This document shows, in pieces, positions 30,542 to 39,465 of a stretch of DNA of 64,000 bases. Where the stretch lies: NCBI GenBank assembly GCA_963759955.1, contig CAVXCA010000042.1:142853-206852 (forward strand), read 5' to 3'. The stretch comes from Roseiarcus sp963759955 (GTDB lineage Bacteria; Pseudomonadota; Alphaproteobacteria; Rhizobiales; Beijerinckiaceae). Each line of letters begins with the position of its first letter. The stretch's first letter is position 1. The position numbers and the translations under genes are program-made. The notes below the pieces were generated by a model. The model made no database searches and was not told the DNA's origin. It saw nothing but the letters and a program-made list of their open reading frames with translations.

Positions 30542-30608
30542 CATAGTCAAGAGGCTTGAGAATGGAGCCGTCGCCGGATCGGCGGCGAAACGGCGCCCAC
30601 CGCGCCGC

Positions 30609-31394
30609 TCAGGCGATCCTGAGGCAGCGGAACGCGCGGGTTTGGTAGGGAAAGGCGACCTCGGCGCGGCCCGCCAGCGCCGGCGTCGCCGCGATCAGCT
30701 TGCGAACCTCGGCGGCGACCTTCTCGCGCTCGGCGGCTCGCAACGCGGCGATGAAGCTCGTTGACAGCACGCGGTCGACGATGACGCGCTCGGGCGGCCC
30801 GACATGGGCGTGCGGAAAACGGCGCTGCTCGAGCGGCGAAAAGCCATCGGCGGGAAAGACGGCGCTCCAGCGGCCGCTGGCGAAGCGCGGCGCGTCGCCC
30901 TCGTAGGGCGCGATGATGCGCGTCAGCGCGGCGACCCAATCGACGCTCTCGTCGCGCACGTTCCAGATCAAGCCGAGCGCGCCGCCGATCTTCAACACCC
31001 GGCGCATTTCGGCGAGCGCGGCGCGGCTCGCGAACCAATGGAACGATTGCGCGCAGACGATCGCGTCCATCGCGGCGTCGGGAAATGGAATGCGCTCGGC
31101 CGTCCCGGGCCTGGCGTCGACGTCGGCATTGGCGCCGATCAGCGTTTGCAGCATTTCCGGCACGGGCTCGACGGCGTGAAGCGTCGCGCCGACGCTGCGC
31201 AGCCGGGAGAGGAACTTGCCGGTGCCGGCGCCCAGATCGAGCACCGCCCTACCCGGCCCGAGACGCAGATCGTCGGTGAGCCAGCCTTCGACTTCCGAGG
31301 GATATTCGGGCCGCCCCGCGGCGTAGGTCGTCGCCCCGGCGGCGAAACCGGCTGCCGCGGCGGCGTGGACGTCTTTGGGATCGGGATCGGACAT
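30609..31394 (-). CDS. Class I SAM-dependent methyltransferase
   Basis: A protein of about 261 residues from the ATG at 31394, which has AAGGAG seven bases upstream. Motif I is VLDLGAGTGKFLSRL (residues ~44-58), with VEPVPEMLQ (motif post I) and FPDAAMDAIVCAQSFHWF (motif II/III) following. It looks like the Methyltransf_11 type acting on a small molecule. Substrate unknown. It lies downstream of the aapQMP genes on the same strand, separated by the long inverted repeat at 31439-31535. Confidence 0.9.
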   Translation of the reverse strand: MSDPDPKDVHAAAAAGFAAGATTYAAGRPEYPSEVEGWLTDDLRLGPGRAVLDLGAGTGKFLSRLRSVGATLHAVEPVPEMLQTLIGANADVDARPGTAERIPFPDAAMDAIVCAQSFHWFASRAALAEMRRVLKIGGALGLIWNVRDESVDWVAALTRIIAPYEGDAPRFASGRWSAVFPADGFSPLEQRRFPHAHVGPPERVIVDRVLSTSFIAALRAAEREKVAAEVRKLIAATPALAGRAEVAFPYQTRAFRCLRIA

Positions 31395-31438
31395 GGAGGC
31401 TCCTTCGGGCGACTCAGAAATCAAACGAATCGAAGGTC

Positions 31439-31535
31439 GTCATTGCGAGGAGCGAAGCGACGAAGCAATCCAGCGACAGCGGCCTGCATAGAGACTGGAT
31501 TGCTTCGTCGCCCCTTTGGGGCTCCTCGCAATGAC
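31439..31535. repeat. Long dispersed inverted repeat (GTCATTGCGAGGAGC type)
   Basis: The left arm GTCATTGCGAGGAGC...CGACGAAGCAATCCAG is mirrored by CTGGATTGCTTCGTCG...GCTCCTCGCAATGAC on the right, with a ~28-base loop. It would fold into a stable RNA hairpin of more than 30 base pairs. A degenerate fragment lies at 34822-34849. Repeats of this type are common between genes in Hyphomicrobiales and may be non-autonomous mobile units. Here it sits at the 3' end of the aap genes, where it could protect or terminate the transcript. Confidence 0.85.
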
Positions 31536-31601
31536 GGATCATACCGCGCCAGTCTTGCCGACTGTCGCTGCAGACGCCGGCCGCTCCGACACAGCGCTTC
31601 C

Positions 31602-32357
31602 TCACCGCAAAATCTGGCTCAAGAACAGCTTCGTCCTCTCGTGCTGCGGCGCGCCGAAAAACTCGCCGGGCGCGGCGATTTCGACGATCTCGCCGTCGTC
31701 CATGAACGCGACGCGGTCGGCGACTTTGCGGGCGAAGCCCATTTCGTGGGTGACGACGATCATCGTCATGCCGTCCTGCGCGAGCGCGGTCATCGCATCG
31801 AGCACTTCCTTGACCATTTCCGGGTCCAGCGCCGAGGTCGGCTCGTCGAACAGCATGATCTTCGGGTTCATGCACAAAGCGCGCGCGATGGCGACGCGCT
31901 GCTGTTGGCCGCCCGAAAGCTGGCCGGGATACTTGTGCGCCTGCTCGGGGATCTTGACCCGCCTCAAGAGCTTCATCGCCAGCTCCTCGGCCTCGCGCTT
32001 GGGCGTCCCACGCACCCAGATCGGCGCCAGCGTGCAATTCTCGAGGATGGTCAGATGCGGGAACAGGTTGAACTGCTGGAACACCATGCCGACTTCGCGC
32101 CGCACTTCGTCGACGCGCCTGAGATCGGCGGTGAGCTCGACGCCTTCGACGCGGATCGTGCCGCGCTGATGCTCCTCGAGCCGGTTGACGCAGCGGATCA
32201 GCGTCGACTTGCCCGAGCCCGACGGGCCGCACACGACGATGCGCTCGCCGCGCGCTACGGTCAGGTTGACCGCGCGCAGCACATGGAACGAACCGTACCA
32301 TTTGTGCACGTCGATGAACTCGATCGCGTTTTGATCGTCCGACAACGACGTCTCCAT
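31602..32357 (-). CDS. aapP: General amino-acid ABC transporter ATP-binding protein AapP
   Basis: A 251-residue ATPase with Walker A GPSGSGKST (~residues 42-50), a signature LSGGQQQR (~150), Walker B IMLFDEPTSALD (~170) and the H-loop TH in VVTHEMGFA. The sequence FQQFNLFPHLTILENCTLAP is typical of polar amino-acid importers. It powers uptake of polar amino acids. Its ATG overlaps the aapM stop (TGATG), so the three aap genes form one operon. Downstream is the long inverted repeat at 31439-31535. Confidence 0.95.
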   Translation of the reverse strand: METSLSDDQNAIEFIDVHKWYGSFHVLRAVNLTVARGERIVVCGPSGSGKSTLIRCVNRLEEHQRGTIRVEGVELTADLRRVDEVRREVGMVFQQFNLFPHLTILENCTLAPIWVRGTPKREAEELAMKLLRRVKIPEQAHKYPGQLSGGQQQRVAIARALCMNPKIMLFDEPTSALDPEMVKEVLDAMTALAQDGMTMIVVTHEMGFARKVADRVAFMDDGEIVEIAAPGEFFGAPQHERTKLFLSQILR

Positions 32358-33499
32358 CAACGCCCTCGCCCGACGGCGAGGCGGCGCTCCATCGCCGCCG
32401 AATAGCGCGACATCCCATAGCAGAATACGAAGTAGAACATCCCGGCGAAGACGTAACCGGTCGTCAGGATCGTCGGCCCGCTCCACACCGTGTCCTTGAA
32501 GGCGTTGTCCATCGCCGCCAGGAAGTCGGTCATGCCGACGATCGCCACCAGGGTCGTATCCTTGAACAGGCCGATGAAATTGTTGACGATGCCGGGGATC
32601 ACCCGCGTCAGCGCCTGCGGCAGCACGACGAGGCCGGTCATCCGCCAATAGCCGAGCCCGAGCGCCATCGCGCCCTCGTACTGGCCCTTGTCTAGGGATT
32701 GCAAGCCGCCGCGCACTTCCTCGGCCATATAGGCGGCGGCGAACAACGCCGTGCCGACAAGCGGCGGGATGAAGCGGTCGGGAACCCAGCCCGGCGGCAG
32801 GAACAGCGGCAGCATGTTGTTGGCCATGTAGAGCACGGTGATGAACGGCACGCCGCGCACGAACTCGATGAAGACGACGCTCAAAGCCCTGACGATGGGA
32901 AGATTGGAGCGGCGCCCCAGCGCCAGCAGCACGCCGATCGGCAGCGAGAACACGATGCCGATGAGCGCGGTCAGCAACGAGACGAACACCCCGCCCCACA
33001 GCAAAGTGTCGACCTGCGGCAGGCCGAAGCTCGCCGCGCCATGCAGCAGCACGAAGGCGAGGATGGGGAAGATCAGGAAGAACAGCGCCGCGCCGAGGCC
33101 GCGGCGCGGCGCGCTGGGCCACAGCATCCAGGCGATCAGCGCGGCGCCGACGATCTCGACCGCGTCGACGCGCCAGCGCTCGGCGACGGGATAGGAGCCG
33201 TAGCTGAGATAGTCGAGCTTCTGCGCGACGAACGCCCAGCAGGCGCCGTCCTGATGGGCGCGGCACAGCGCGCCGTCTGGCGCCGACCACACCGCCTGCG
33301 TCGTCGCCCACAGGATGAGCGGCGGCAGCGCCCAGAGGCCGAGGGCGACCAGCGCGAGCGTGATCGCGCCCGAAAGGAACGAAGAAAAGAGATTGGCGCG
33401 CATCCAGGCGATCGGCCCACGCGAGAACAGCGGCGGCGGCAGGATCGGCTCGGAGGCGCGGCGGACATAGGCTGCGCCGGGGGCGGCGGGCGCCGGCAT
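32357..33499 (-). CDS. aapM: General amino-acid ABC transporter permease AapM
   Basis: A 380-residue inner-membrane protein with about eight hydrophobic segments. The N-terminal region is long, and the HisM-like core (~170-375) carries LVGTALFAAAYMAEEVRGGL and EAA-type loop EGAMALGLGYWRMTGLVVLPQA. It pairs with AapQ to form the translocation pore. It starts two bases after the aapQ stop and overlaps aapP. The length fits the aapM/bztC type rather than short HisM proteins. Confidence 0.92.
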   Translation of the reverse strand: MPAPAAPGAAYVRRASEPILPPPLFSRGPIAWMRANLFSSFLSGAITLALVALGLWALPPLILWATTQAVWSAPDGALCRAHQDGACWAFVAQKLDYLSYGSYPVAERWRVDAVEIVGAALIAWMLWPSAPRRGLGAALFFLIFPILAFVLLHGAASFGLPQVDTLLWGGVFVSLLTALIGIVFSLPIGVLLALGRRSNLPIVRALSVVFIEFVRGVPFITVLYMANNMLPLFLPPGWVPDRFIPPLVGTALFAAAYMAEEVRGGLQSLDKGQYEGAMALGLGYWRMTGLVVLPQALTRVIPGIVNNFIGLFKDTTLVAIVGMTDFLAAMDNAFKDTVWSGPTILTTGYVFAGMFYFVFCYGMSRYSAAMERRLAVGRGR

Positions 33500-33501
33500 C
33501 G

Positions 33502-34677
33502 TCAGCGCTCCTTGAGCGCGCCGCGCGCGTTGAAGAGATTGAGCGCGAACGAGACGGAAAGCGAAATCGCGAGATAGACCGCCATGGTGATCGCCATCAC
33601 CTGCACCGCCGCGTGGGTCTGATTGAGCACCGTGCCGGCGAAGATCAGCACCAGATCGGGATAGCCGACGAACACCGCGAGCGAAGAATTCTTGATGATG
33701 TTGAGATATTGCGAGGTGAGCGGCGGCGTGATGAGGCGCATCGCCTGCGGGATGACGACGAGCCGCATCGTCGCCGCGCGATGGAGGCCGAGCGCGCTCG
33801 CCGCCTCGCTCTGGCCGTGCGGCACCGCAAGCACGCCCGCGCGCACGATCTCGGCGATGAAGCCGGCGGTGTAGGTGACGAGCCCGAAGGTCAGCGCCGC
33901 GAATTCCGGATAGAGCTGCAGCCCGCCGGTAAGGTTGAAGCCGGAGAGCCGCGCGAGCGAAAAGCCGATCGGCTCGCCGCTTACGAAATAGGCGAGCGTC
34001 GGCAGGCCGACGACGAGGAGCAGCGCGGCAAGCGCGACGGGCGCGCGCGCGCCGCTCGAGGCCTGCCGCCGGCGCGCCCAGAGGGCGAACGCCAGCGCGC
34101 CGAGAAGCGCCAGCGCCAGCGCGGCCGCGACGAAAGACGCGCCGGCGCCGAGCTCAGGGCGCGGCAGATAGAGGCCGCGGTTGTTGAGAAAGACGACGCC
34201 GCCCAGATTCAGCGACTGGCGCGGGCCGGGCAGCGTCTTCAGCACCGCATTGTACCAGAACGCCAATTGCAGCAGCAGCGGCGTGTTGCGCATCATCTCG
34301 ACATAGACGAGCGCGACTTTCGACAGGATCCAGTTCGGCGACAGCCGCGCGACGCCGACCGCGAAACCGAGCGGCGTCGCCAGCGCGATTGAGATCGCGG
34401 CGACCGACAGCGTATTGAGGAGCCCGACCCAGAACGCGCGCCCGTAGGTCGAAAGCGCGGAATAGCCGATCAGCGACTGGCTGATGTCGAAGCCGGCGGT
34501 GTCGTCCCAGAAGCCGAAGCCCATGGGAATGCCGCGCGCCTGCATGTTGACGACGGCGTTGCGCCAGCCCATCCAAAGGAGCGCGACCAGTCCGGCCGCG
34601 AGCAGGCCTTGGTAGACGATCCCCCGCGCGCGCGGGTCGTTCGCCAACGAGGATCGACTGGGCTTCCCGTCCGCCAT
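33502..34677 (-). CDS. aapQ: General amino-acid ABC transporter permease AapQ
   Basis: A 391-residue permease with an N-terminal membrane segment (~20-40), a periplasmic loop and a HisQ-like core near the C-terminus (VTYTAGFIAEIVRAGVLAV, followed by QSEAASALGLHRAATMRLV). Segment DTAGFDISQSLIGYSALSTYGRAFWVGLLN is typical of AapQ/BztB. No substrate-binding gene (aapJ) precedes it: upstream are a 205-base spacer and an unrelated secreted protein gene. The binding protein may be encoded elsewhere or have been lost. Confidence 0.93.
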   Translation of the reverse strand: MADGKPSRSSLANDPRARGIVYQGLLAAGLVALLWMGWRNAVVNMQARGIPMGFGFWDDTAGFDISQSLIGYSALSTYGRAFWVGLLNTLSVAAISIALATPLGFAVGVARLSPNWILSKVALVYVEMMRNTPLLLQLAFWYNAVLKTLPGPRQSLNLGGVVFLNNRGLYLPRPELGAGASFVAAALALALLGALAFALWARRRQASSGARAPVALAALLLVVGLPTLAYFVSGEPIGFSLARLSGFNLTGGLQLYPEFAALTFGLVTYTAGFIAEIVRAGVLAVPHGQSEAASALGLHRAATMRLVVIPQAMRLITPPLTSQYLNIIKNSSLAVFVGYPDLVLIFAGTVLNQTHAAVQVMAITMAVYLAISLSVSFALNLFNARGALKER

Positions 34678-34821
34678 CCCACCGTCCGCGCTCGATCCGG
34701 CCCCGCGCCCCGACGCGCCCGCCCGCCGATCGAACGAGCCGTGATGATGACAAATGCCCGCGCGCCGCGCAATGCGAGGGAGAGGCGCCTCACCGGCTGC
34801 CTGGAAACAACCGCACTATCC

Positions 34822-34849
34822 ATCATCGCGAGCGGAGCGAAGCAATGAC
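34822..34849. repeat. Degenerate fragment of the GTCATTGCGAGGAGC repeat
   Basis: TCATCGCGAGCGGAGCGAAG followed by CAATGAC resembles the left arm and end of the repeat at 31439-31535 with several changes. It lies just upstream of aapQ, next to the small secreted protein gene. Confidence 0.4.
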
Positions 34850-34882
34850 GGCCCTCCGATTCCCTTGCTTGCCGACCCCGCC

Positions 34883-35269
34883 TTACGCCCCGCCGCAGGA
34901 ATGCTCGGAATCGGGCAGCGTCCACGAGCCCTTGGTGCGCAGGTTGGTGGTCTTGTAGACGCGGCCGCGCTTGTCGCCGGGCGGACAGGGGTGAGGGATC
35001 GAGACGAGGCAGATTTTCACCTCGTCGCCGCGGCGCGAGGCCTCGACTTCGGGGACCGTGTCGTAGGAGACCTGATAGCCGCCGTTGGCGAAATCGACGG
35101 CGCTGCCCGAGCCCTTGACGGGCTGGCCCGAGCCGTCGACCAGGCGGGTCTCGACCTTCTGCACTTTCGTCGTCGCGCAGTCGCCGACGTGTTTGGGCAG
35201 GTTTTCGGCGAAACACGGCGTCGCCAACGCGAGCGCGGCCACACAGACGGCGAAACGAAACATGCTCAT
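34883..35269 (-). CDS. Small secreted hypothetical protein
   Basis: A 128-residue protein; the ATG at 35263 is a close alternative start. Signal peptide about residues 1-22 (ALALATPCFAENLP). The mature part has four Cys (GDCATTKVQKVETR, VKICLVSIPHPCPPGDKRG, SEHSCGGA) that may pair as two disulfides in the periplasm, and SGSAVDFANGGYQVSYDTVPEVEASR suggests a small beta-rich domain. A common Hyphomicrobiales hypothetical type without known function. Confidence 0.7.
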   Translation of the reverse strand: MSMFRFAVCVAALALATPCFAENLPKHVGDCATTKVQKVETRLVDGSGQPVKGSGSAVDFANGGYQVSYDTVPEVEASRRGDEVKICLVSIPHPCPPGDKRGRVYKTTNLRTKGSWTLPDSEHSCGGA

Positions 35270-35440
35270 TCTCCGCAGAGGAAACGACGACGGGCGGCGC
35301 TATCTTTCACGCCCGCGCCGGGAAGTCCACCGCTCGCGGGCAAGGTCCGCGCCGGCTCGAAACGCCCTGTCGAAACCCGCTGGACAAGCCGCGACCGCCT
35401 CCCTATAAACCGCCGTCCGCTGCGCTGAAGGCGCTTCGGC

Positions 35441-35516
35441 GCCCAGGTAGCTCAGTTGGTAGAGCATGCGACTGAAAATCGCAGTGTCGGTGGTTCGATT
35501 CCGCCCCTGGGCACCA
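35441..35516 (+). tRNA. tRNA-Phe (GAA anticodon)
   Basis: A 76-base cloverleaf starting GCCCAGGTAGCTCAG and ending CTGGGCACCA, with the CCA encoded. The anticodon loop CTGAAAA places GAA at 35474-35476, followed by the TGGTTCGATTCC T-arm. All stems pair. Confidence 0.97.
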
Positions 35517-35685
35517 TCACACCCTTAAAGCGAGCAGACCGCGGCGACCGCGCGTCGTCGAGGCGGCGGGCGAGCGCTCGGGCCGATTGGATTGGCGTCG
35601 GCGAAGAAGATTGTGTCGGCCGTCATTCGCGGTCGAATGGAGGACGGGGTTGGCAAACTGTCGCTTTCGCTTGTCATTTTCGCTT

Positions 35686-35729
35686 CGTAACCCGTCCGTA
35701 ACCCGTCAGCGTTACCCCATAGTAACCCC
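35686..35729. repeat. Tandem GTAACCC repeats upstream of pta
   Basis: CGTAACCCGTC occurs twice in tandem (35686-35696 and 35697-35707). It is followed by GTTACCCC and AGTAACCCC in the next ~20 bases. The last copy ends 50 bases before the pta ATG. The regular spacing suggests a protein-binding array controlling pta, but no regulator can be named. Confidence 0.5.
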
Positions 35730-35778
35730 GCTCGGCCGGCCGTCTGAGCGCTTCGACTGATTTGACACGGAAACTCCG

Positions 35779-37926
35779 ATGAACGCGTCTTCCGGCCATC
35801 ACACCGTCTTTCTCGTGCCGCTCTCGCAGGAGGTCGGGCTCACTTCAATGGCGTTGGGGCTCGTCCGGGCTCTGCGACTGGCCGGCGTGAGGGTCGGCTT
35901 CTTCAAGCCGATCTTCCAGCCCGAGGCGGTGAAGGGCGACCGCGACCTCGCCGTCCACTTCGCCCGCTCCTTGTGCGGCAAGATCACGCCGGACGCGATC
36001 GCTTTCGATCACGCCGCGGACATGGTCCGCGCCGGACAACTGGCCGGGCTGATGGAAGAGGTCGTCGCGATTATCGAGAGCGTGCGCGCGACCCGCGACG
36101 TGGTCATCGTCGAAGGCCTCATTCCCGAAGTCGACATCCAGGTCGCCACGCGCCTCAACATCGAGATGATCAACTCGCTCGGCGCCGACGTCGTTCCCGT
36201 CCTCTCGGCGCGCGACCGCAATTTGGGCGATCTCGCCGTCAGAACCGCCACGGCGATCGAACAGTACGGCGACGAAGGGCGCCGGCCGATCGCCGGCGTT
36301 CTCATCAACCACTGCTCCCCAGCGACCGCGGCGGCGCTAGCCAAGGCCGGATCGCTTGTCGTCGATGGCCAGGCGGACCCGGTCCCGGTGCTGGCGGCGG
36401 CGGTCACGGAGCCGCGCCTGTCGGCGCCGCGCGTCATCGACGTCGCCGAAGGGCTGGGGTTCGAGATCCTGCACCGCGGCGACATCGAGACGGTGCGCAT
36501 GGAGGCGCCTCTCGTCGCGGCGCGCGCGCCCGAGAAGCTGCTCGGCCATTTGCGTCCCGGCACCCTGGTCATCACCCCAGGGGATCGTTCCGACGCCATC
36601 CTCGCCACCGCTTTGATCGCCCAGCGCGGCATGCCGCTCGCCGGCTTCCTCTTCACCTGCGGCGTAAATCCCGCTCCGGAGGTCGTCGCCTTGCTGAGCG
36701 CCCCGCCGCTCGACCGGCTACCGCTGCTGGCGACGCCGGACGACACCTTCACCACGGCGACGCGGCTCGCCAATCTCTCCCGTCACATCGGACGCGCCGA
36801 CGGCGAGCGCATGGAGCGGGTGATCGAATTCATCGCCGAGCGGGTCGACATCCGGCCGCTGCTCCGCCGTCTCGACGTTCCGGTCGAACCGCTGATGCCG
36901 CCGCCGGTGTTCCGCCACCGCCTCGTCGAAGCCGCGCGCGCCGCCAACCGCCGCATCGTCCTGCCCGAAGGGGACGAACCGCGCACGCTCCGCGCCGCCG
37001 CGATCTGCGCTGACAGAGGCATCGCGCACTGTGTCCTGCTGGGCGATCCCGAACGCATCCGCGCCGTCGCGCAGTCGCACGGCATCGATTTGCCCGCCGG
37101 GCTCGAGCTCGTCGATCCCGACAGCATCCGCGCCGCCTATATCGCCCCGATGGTGGAGCGGCGAAAAGGCAAGGGACTGAAGCCGCTCCAGGCGGAGAAG
37201 AGCCTCGAGGACACGGTCGTTCTCGGCACGATGATGCTCGCCCAAGGCGACGTCGACGGCCTAGTCTCTGGAGCCGTCCACACCACCGCCAACACCGTTC
37301 TCCCGGCGCTCCAACTGATCAAGACGGCTCCCGGATCGACCCTCGTATCCAGCGTCTTCTTCATGCTGATGCCCGATCAGGTTCTGGTCTACGCCGACTG
37401 CGCCATCAATCCCGATCCGACGGCCGAGGAGCTCGCCGAGATCGCCATCCAGTCGGCCGACAGCGCCGCCGCCTTCGGCATCGAGCCGCGCGTCGCGATG
37501 ATCTCCTATTCGACCGGCGCATCCGGATCGGGAGAGGACGTCGACAAGGTTCGCGAAGCGACTCGCCTCGTCCATGAACGCCGCCCCGATCTCGTCGTCG
37601 ACGGCCCGATTCAGTACGACGCGGCTTCGGTGGAGAGCGTCGGCCTGCAGAAGGCGCCGTCGAGCCCGCTGGCGGGCCATGCCAACGTTTTCATCTTCCC
37701 GGATCTCAACACCGGCAACACCACCTACAAGGCGGTTCAGCGTTCCGCCGGCGTCGTCTCGGTCGGCCCGATGCTCCAGGGTCTGCGCAAGCCGGTCAAC
37801 GATCTCTCGCGCGGCGCCCTCGTCGACGACATCGTCTACACGATCGCCTTGACCGCCGTCCAAGCCGAGGCCCAGGACGCCGCCGATAAAGCGCGACTCG
37901 ACAAGGCCCCCGACGCCGCCGAGTGA
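35779..37926 (+). CDS. pta: Phosphate acetyltransferase, long form
   Basis: A 715-residue, three-domain Pta. The N-terminal P-loop-like domain (~8-225; here the loop reads FLVPLSQEVGLTSMALGL, with the canonical GKS lost) is followed by a DRTGG-like domain (~240-350) and the catalytic PTA_PTB domain (~385-700; RRIVLPEGDEPRTLRAAA, LEDTVVLGTMML). It converts acetyl-CoA and phosphate to acetyl phosphate. No ackA gene is adjacent, unlike many pta loci. The tandem GTAACCC repeats just upstream may be a control region. Confidence 0.94.
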   Translation: MNASSGHHTVFLVPLSQEVGLTSMALGLVRALRLAGVRVGFFKPIFQPEAVKGDRDLAVHFARSLCGKITPDAIAFDHAADMVRAGQLAGLMEEVVAIIESVRATRDVVIVEGLIPEVDIQVATRLNIEMINSLGADVVPVLSARDRNLGDLAVRTATAIEQYGDEGRRPIAGVLINHCSPATAAALAKAGSLVVDGQADPVPVLAAAVTEPRLSAPRVIDVAEGLGFEILHRGDIETVRMEAPLVAARAPEKLLGHLRPGTLVITPGDRSDAILATALIAQRGMPLAGFLFTCGVNPAPEVVALLSAPPLDRLPLLATPDDTFTTATRLANLSRHIGRADGERMERVIEFIAERVDIRPLLRRLDVPVEPLMPPPVFRHRLVEAARAANRRIVLPEGDEPRTLRAAAICADRGIAHCVLLGDPERIRAVAQSHGIDLPAGLELVDPDSIRAAYIAPMVERRKGKGLKPLQAEKSLEDTVVLGTMMLAQGDVDGLVSGAVHTTANTVLPALQLIKTAPGSTLVSSVFFMLMPDQVLVYADCAINPDPTAEELAEIAIQSADSAAAFGIEPRVAMISYSTGASGSGEDVDKVREATRLVHERRPDLVVDGPIQYDAASVESVGLQKAPSSPLAGHANVFIFPDLNTGNTTYKAVQRSAGVVSVGPMLQGLRKPVNDLSRGALVDDIVYTIALTAVQAEAQDAADKARLDKAPDAAE

Positions 37927-37983
37927 AGAGAAAGCCGTGCGACCGGCGGGCTTTGCAAGGCGTCGCCGCAACCGGAAGGCGAT

Positions 37984-39465
37984 TCAGTCGTCGGCTGTCG
38001 GCGTGTCTCTGATCACCTCCGCGACGCGCTGATCCAGGTCGGCTCGCGCCACTGTTCCGCCGGCGAACAAGTTCGCGACGCGCTGCCGGTCGTTTGCAGC
38101 GCCGGGATCGAGAGGGCGCCCATCCCAATCGACGACCAGAATTTGCCGCTTCAGGTTCACTGCGGCCGCCAGGCCGTAGGTCGCCGCGACGTATGGCGCC
38201 ACCCTCTTCACATTTTCCGGCGTGTAAGGGAACGGCGCTCCGTCGATGCGAACCTCGGCGCCATAACGAAGTAGAGCCGAAATATGAATCATCTCGCCGA
38301 TCGGCTCGGCGTGCCGGTCGAAGCCGACGAATTCGTCTTCAAGAACGTACGGATAATGGCGCGGCCACGGCCGGGCGCGCCCGGCGTAGTTGTTGATGGC
38401 TCGCATGACGAAGGGTCTGGCCAAATAGGGGCCCGATCGCGAATCGTGTTGCTCCGCCAGCGCCCAGCTATCGTCGATTGGGCTCCAAACCTTGCGTTGC
38501 AATGCGCTGTCGACCACCTGATCCTGCAGCCTCACGGGAAAATTGGGAAAGTGCGCCAAGACGCGCTTGAGCATCCAATCCAAGGCGATGTCGTCGAGCG
38601 CTCGTCGCCGCTCCCAGCCGTCGGCCGTTCGAACGACGCGGTCCCATTCGGTCACGTAGCCGCCGCCGAGATCGCCGTGGGCGCCGGGGAACCACACTTG
38701 CTCGACGATCATGCGCGGATCGAAGCTCTTGAATTTCGGCTTCCGCCAGACGGTCGCCTGAAACGGCTCCCGATGCTCGTCGATCGCCAACGCGTGAAGG
38801 TTGCATTGCGTTATCGAGCCGAGATCGACGTCGTGAAAGCCGTAGATCTCGCGATTTTTGCGAACGAACACCGGCAGCGGAACGCCCAGCGCTCCCACCG
38901 TGTCGAACACCCCGACGCACGTTACTTTGAAGTCTTCGCGGTCATGAACATACGGCGTCAGTTCGTCCCATTTCGCGGCAAGCCGATCGTTCACGGGAGT
39001 GCGGTAAAAGTCCCACGCGCTCTGTTCCAATTGCGCGTTGCAGGACGGCCGTCGCAACAGCCCCGCGGACGCCAGCATCCCCACCAGGGAGCGAGCGGTA
39101 TAGGCCCCTCGAGAAAATCCAAAGATGAAGATCTGGTCGCCGGGCTCGTACCACCAAGACAGGAACTTATACGCTCTGCGAACGTTAACGCCCAAGCCTT
39201 TGCCAAAGGCGCCGCCATAGACCTGGTCGAGAAGCGCGCCGGTTCCGACGCCGCGTTCGTAAAAGACCAGCCGACGCACGCCGTCGGGGCCGAAACTCCG
39301 GTCCCTCGCGAACAATTTGGATTCCGAGGCGAATGGATCGGCGCCGAGACTCCTGTTTATCAATTCGCGCAATCGAACGATGTTGGTGTCGGTCGCGCTC
39401 AAATCCGCGTCGTTCCACGTGCCGTCCAATAGCAATATCAATTGCTTCGAATTTGCGCTGGACAT
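37984..39465 (-). CDS. DUF2235 alpha/beta-hydrolase (Tle1-like lipase fold)
   Basis: A 493-residue protein. Diagnostic blocks are LILLLDGTWNDADLSATDTN (residues ~9-28), the nucleophile elbow GFSRGAYTARSLVGM (~116-130) with the catalytic Ser in GxSxG, and an Asp/His region with WFPGAHGDLGGGY (~262-275). DUF2235 includes the type VI secretion phospholipase effectors Tle1, but no type VI secretion gene (Hcp, VgrG, PAAR) or immunity partner is next to it. It lacks a signal peptide. It may be an intracellular hydrolase, so the toxin role is only a possibility. Convergent with pta. Confidence 0.87.
   Translation of the reverse strand: MSSANSKQLILLLDGTWNDADLSATDTNIVRLRELINRSLGADPFASESKLFARDRSFGPDGVRRLVFYERGVGTGALLDQVYGGAFGKGLGVNVRRAYKFLSWWYEPGDQIFIFGFSRGAYTARSLVGMLASAGLLRRPSCNAQLEQSAWDFYRTPVNDRLAAKWDELTPYVHDREDFKVTCVGVFDTVGALGVPLPVFVRKNREIYGFHDVDLGSITQCNLHALAIDEHREPFQATVWRKPKFKSFDPRMIVEQVWFPGAHGDLGGGYVTEWDRVVRTADGWERRRALDDIALDWMLKRVLAHFPNFPVRLQDQVVDSALQRKVWSPIDDSWALAEQHDSRSGPYLARPFVMRAINNYAGRARPWPRHYPYVLEDEFVGFDRHAEPIGEMIHISALLRYGAEVRIDGAPFPYTPENVKRVAPYVAATYGLAAAVNLKRQILVVDWDGRPLDPGAANDRQRVANLFAGGTVARADLDQRVAEVIRDTPTADD

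Noticed and set aside
29154..30764. Open frame opposite mntH
   Set aside because: Asp/Arg/His/Gln-rich shadow; mntH on the other strand is unambiguous.
31439..31535. Rho-independent terminator for the aap operon
   Set aside because: The hairpin has no T run and a copy exists elsewhere, so it is better described as a dispersed repeat.
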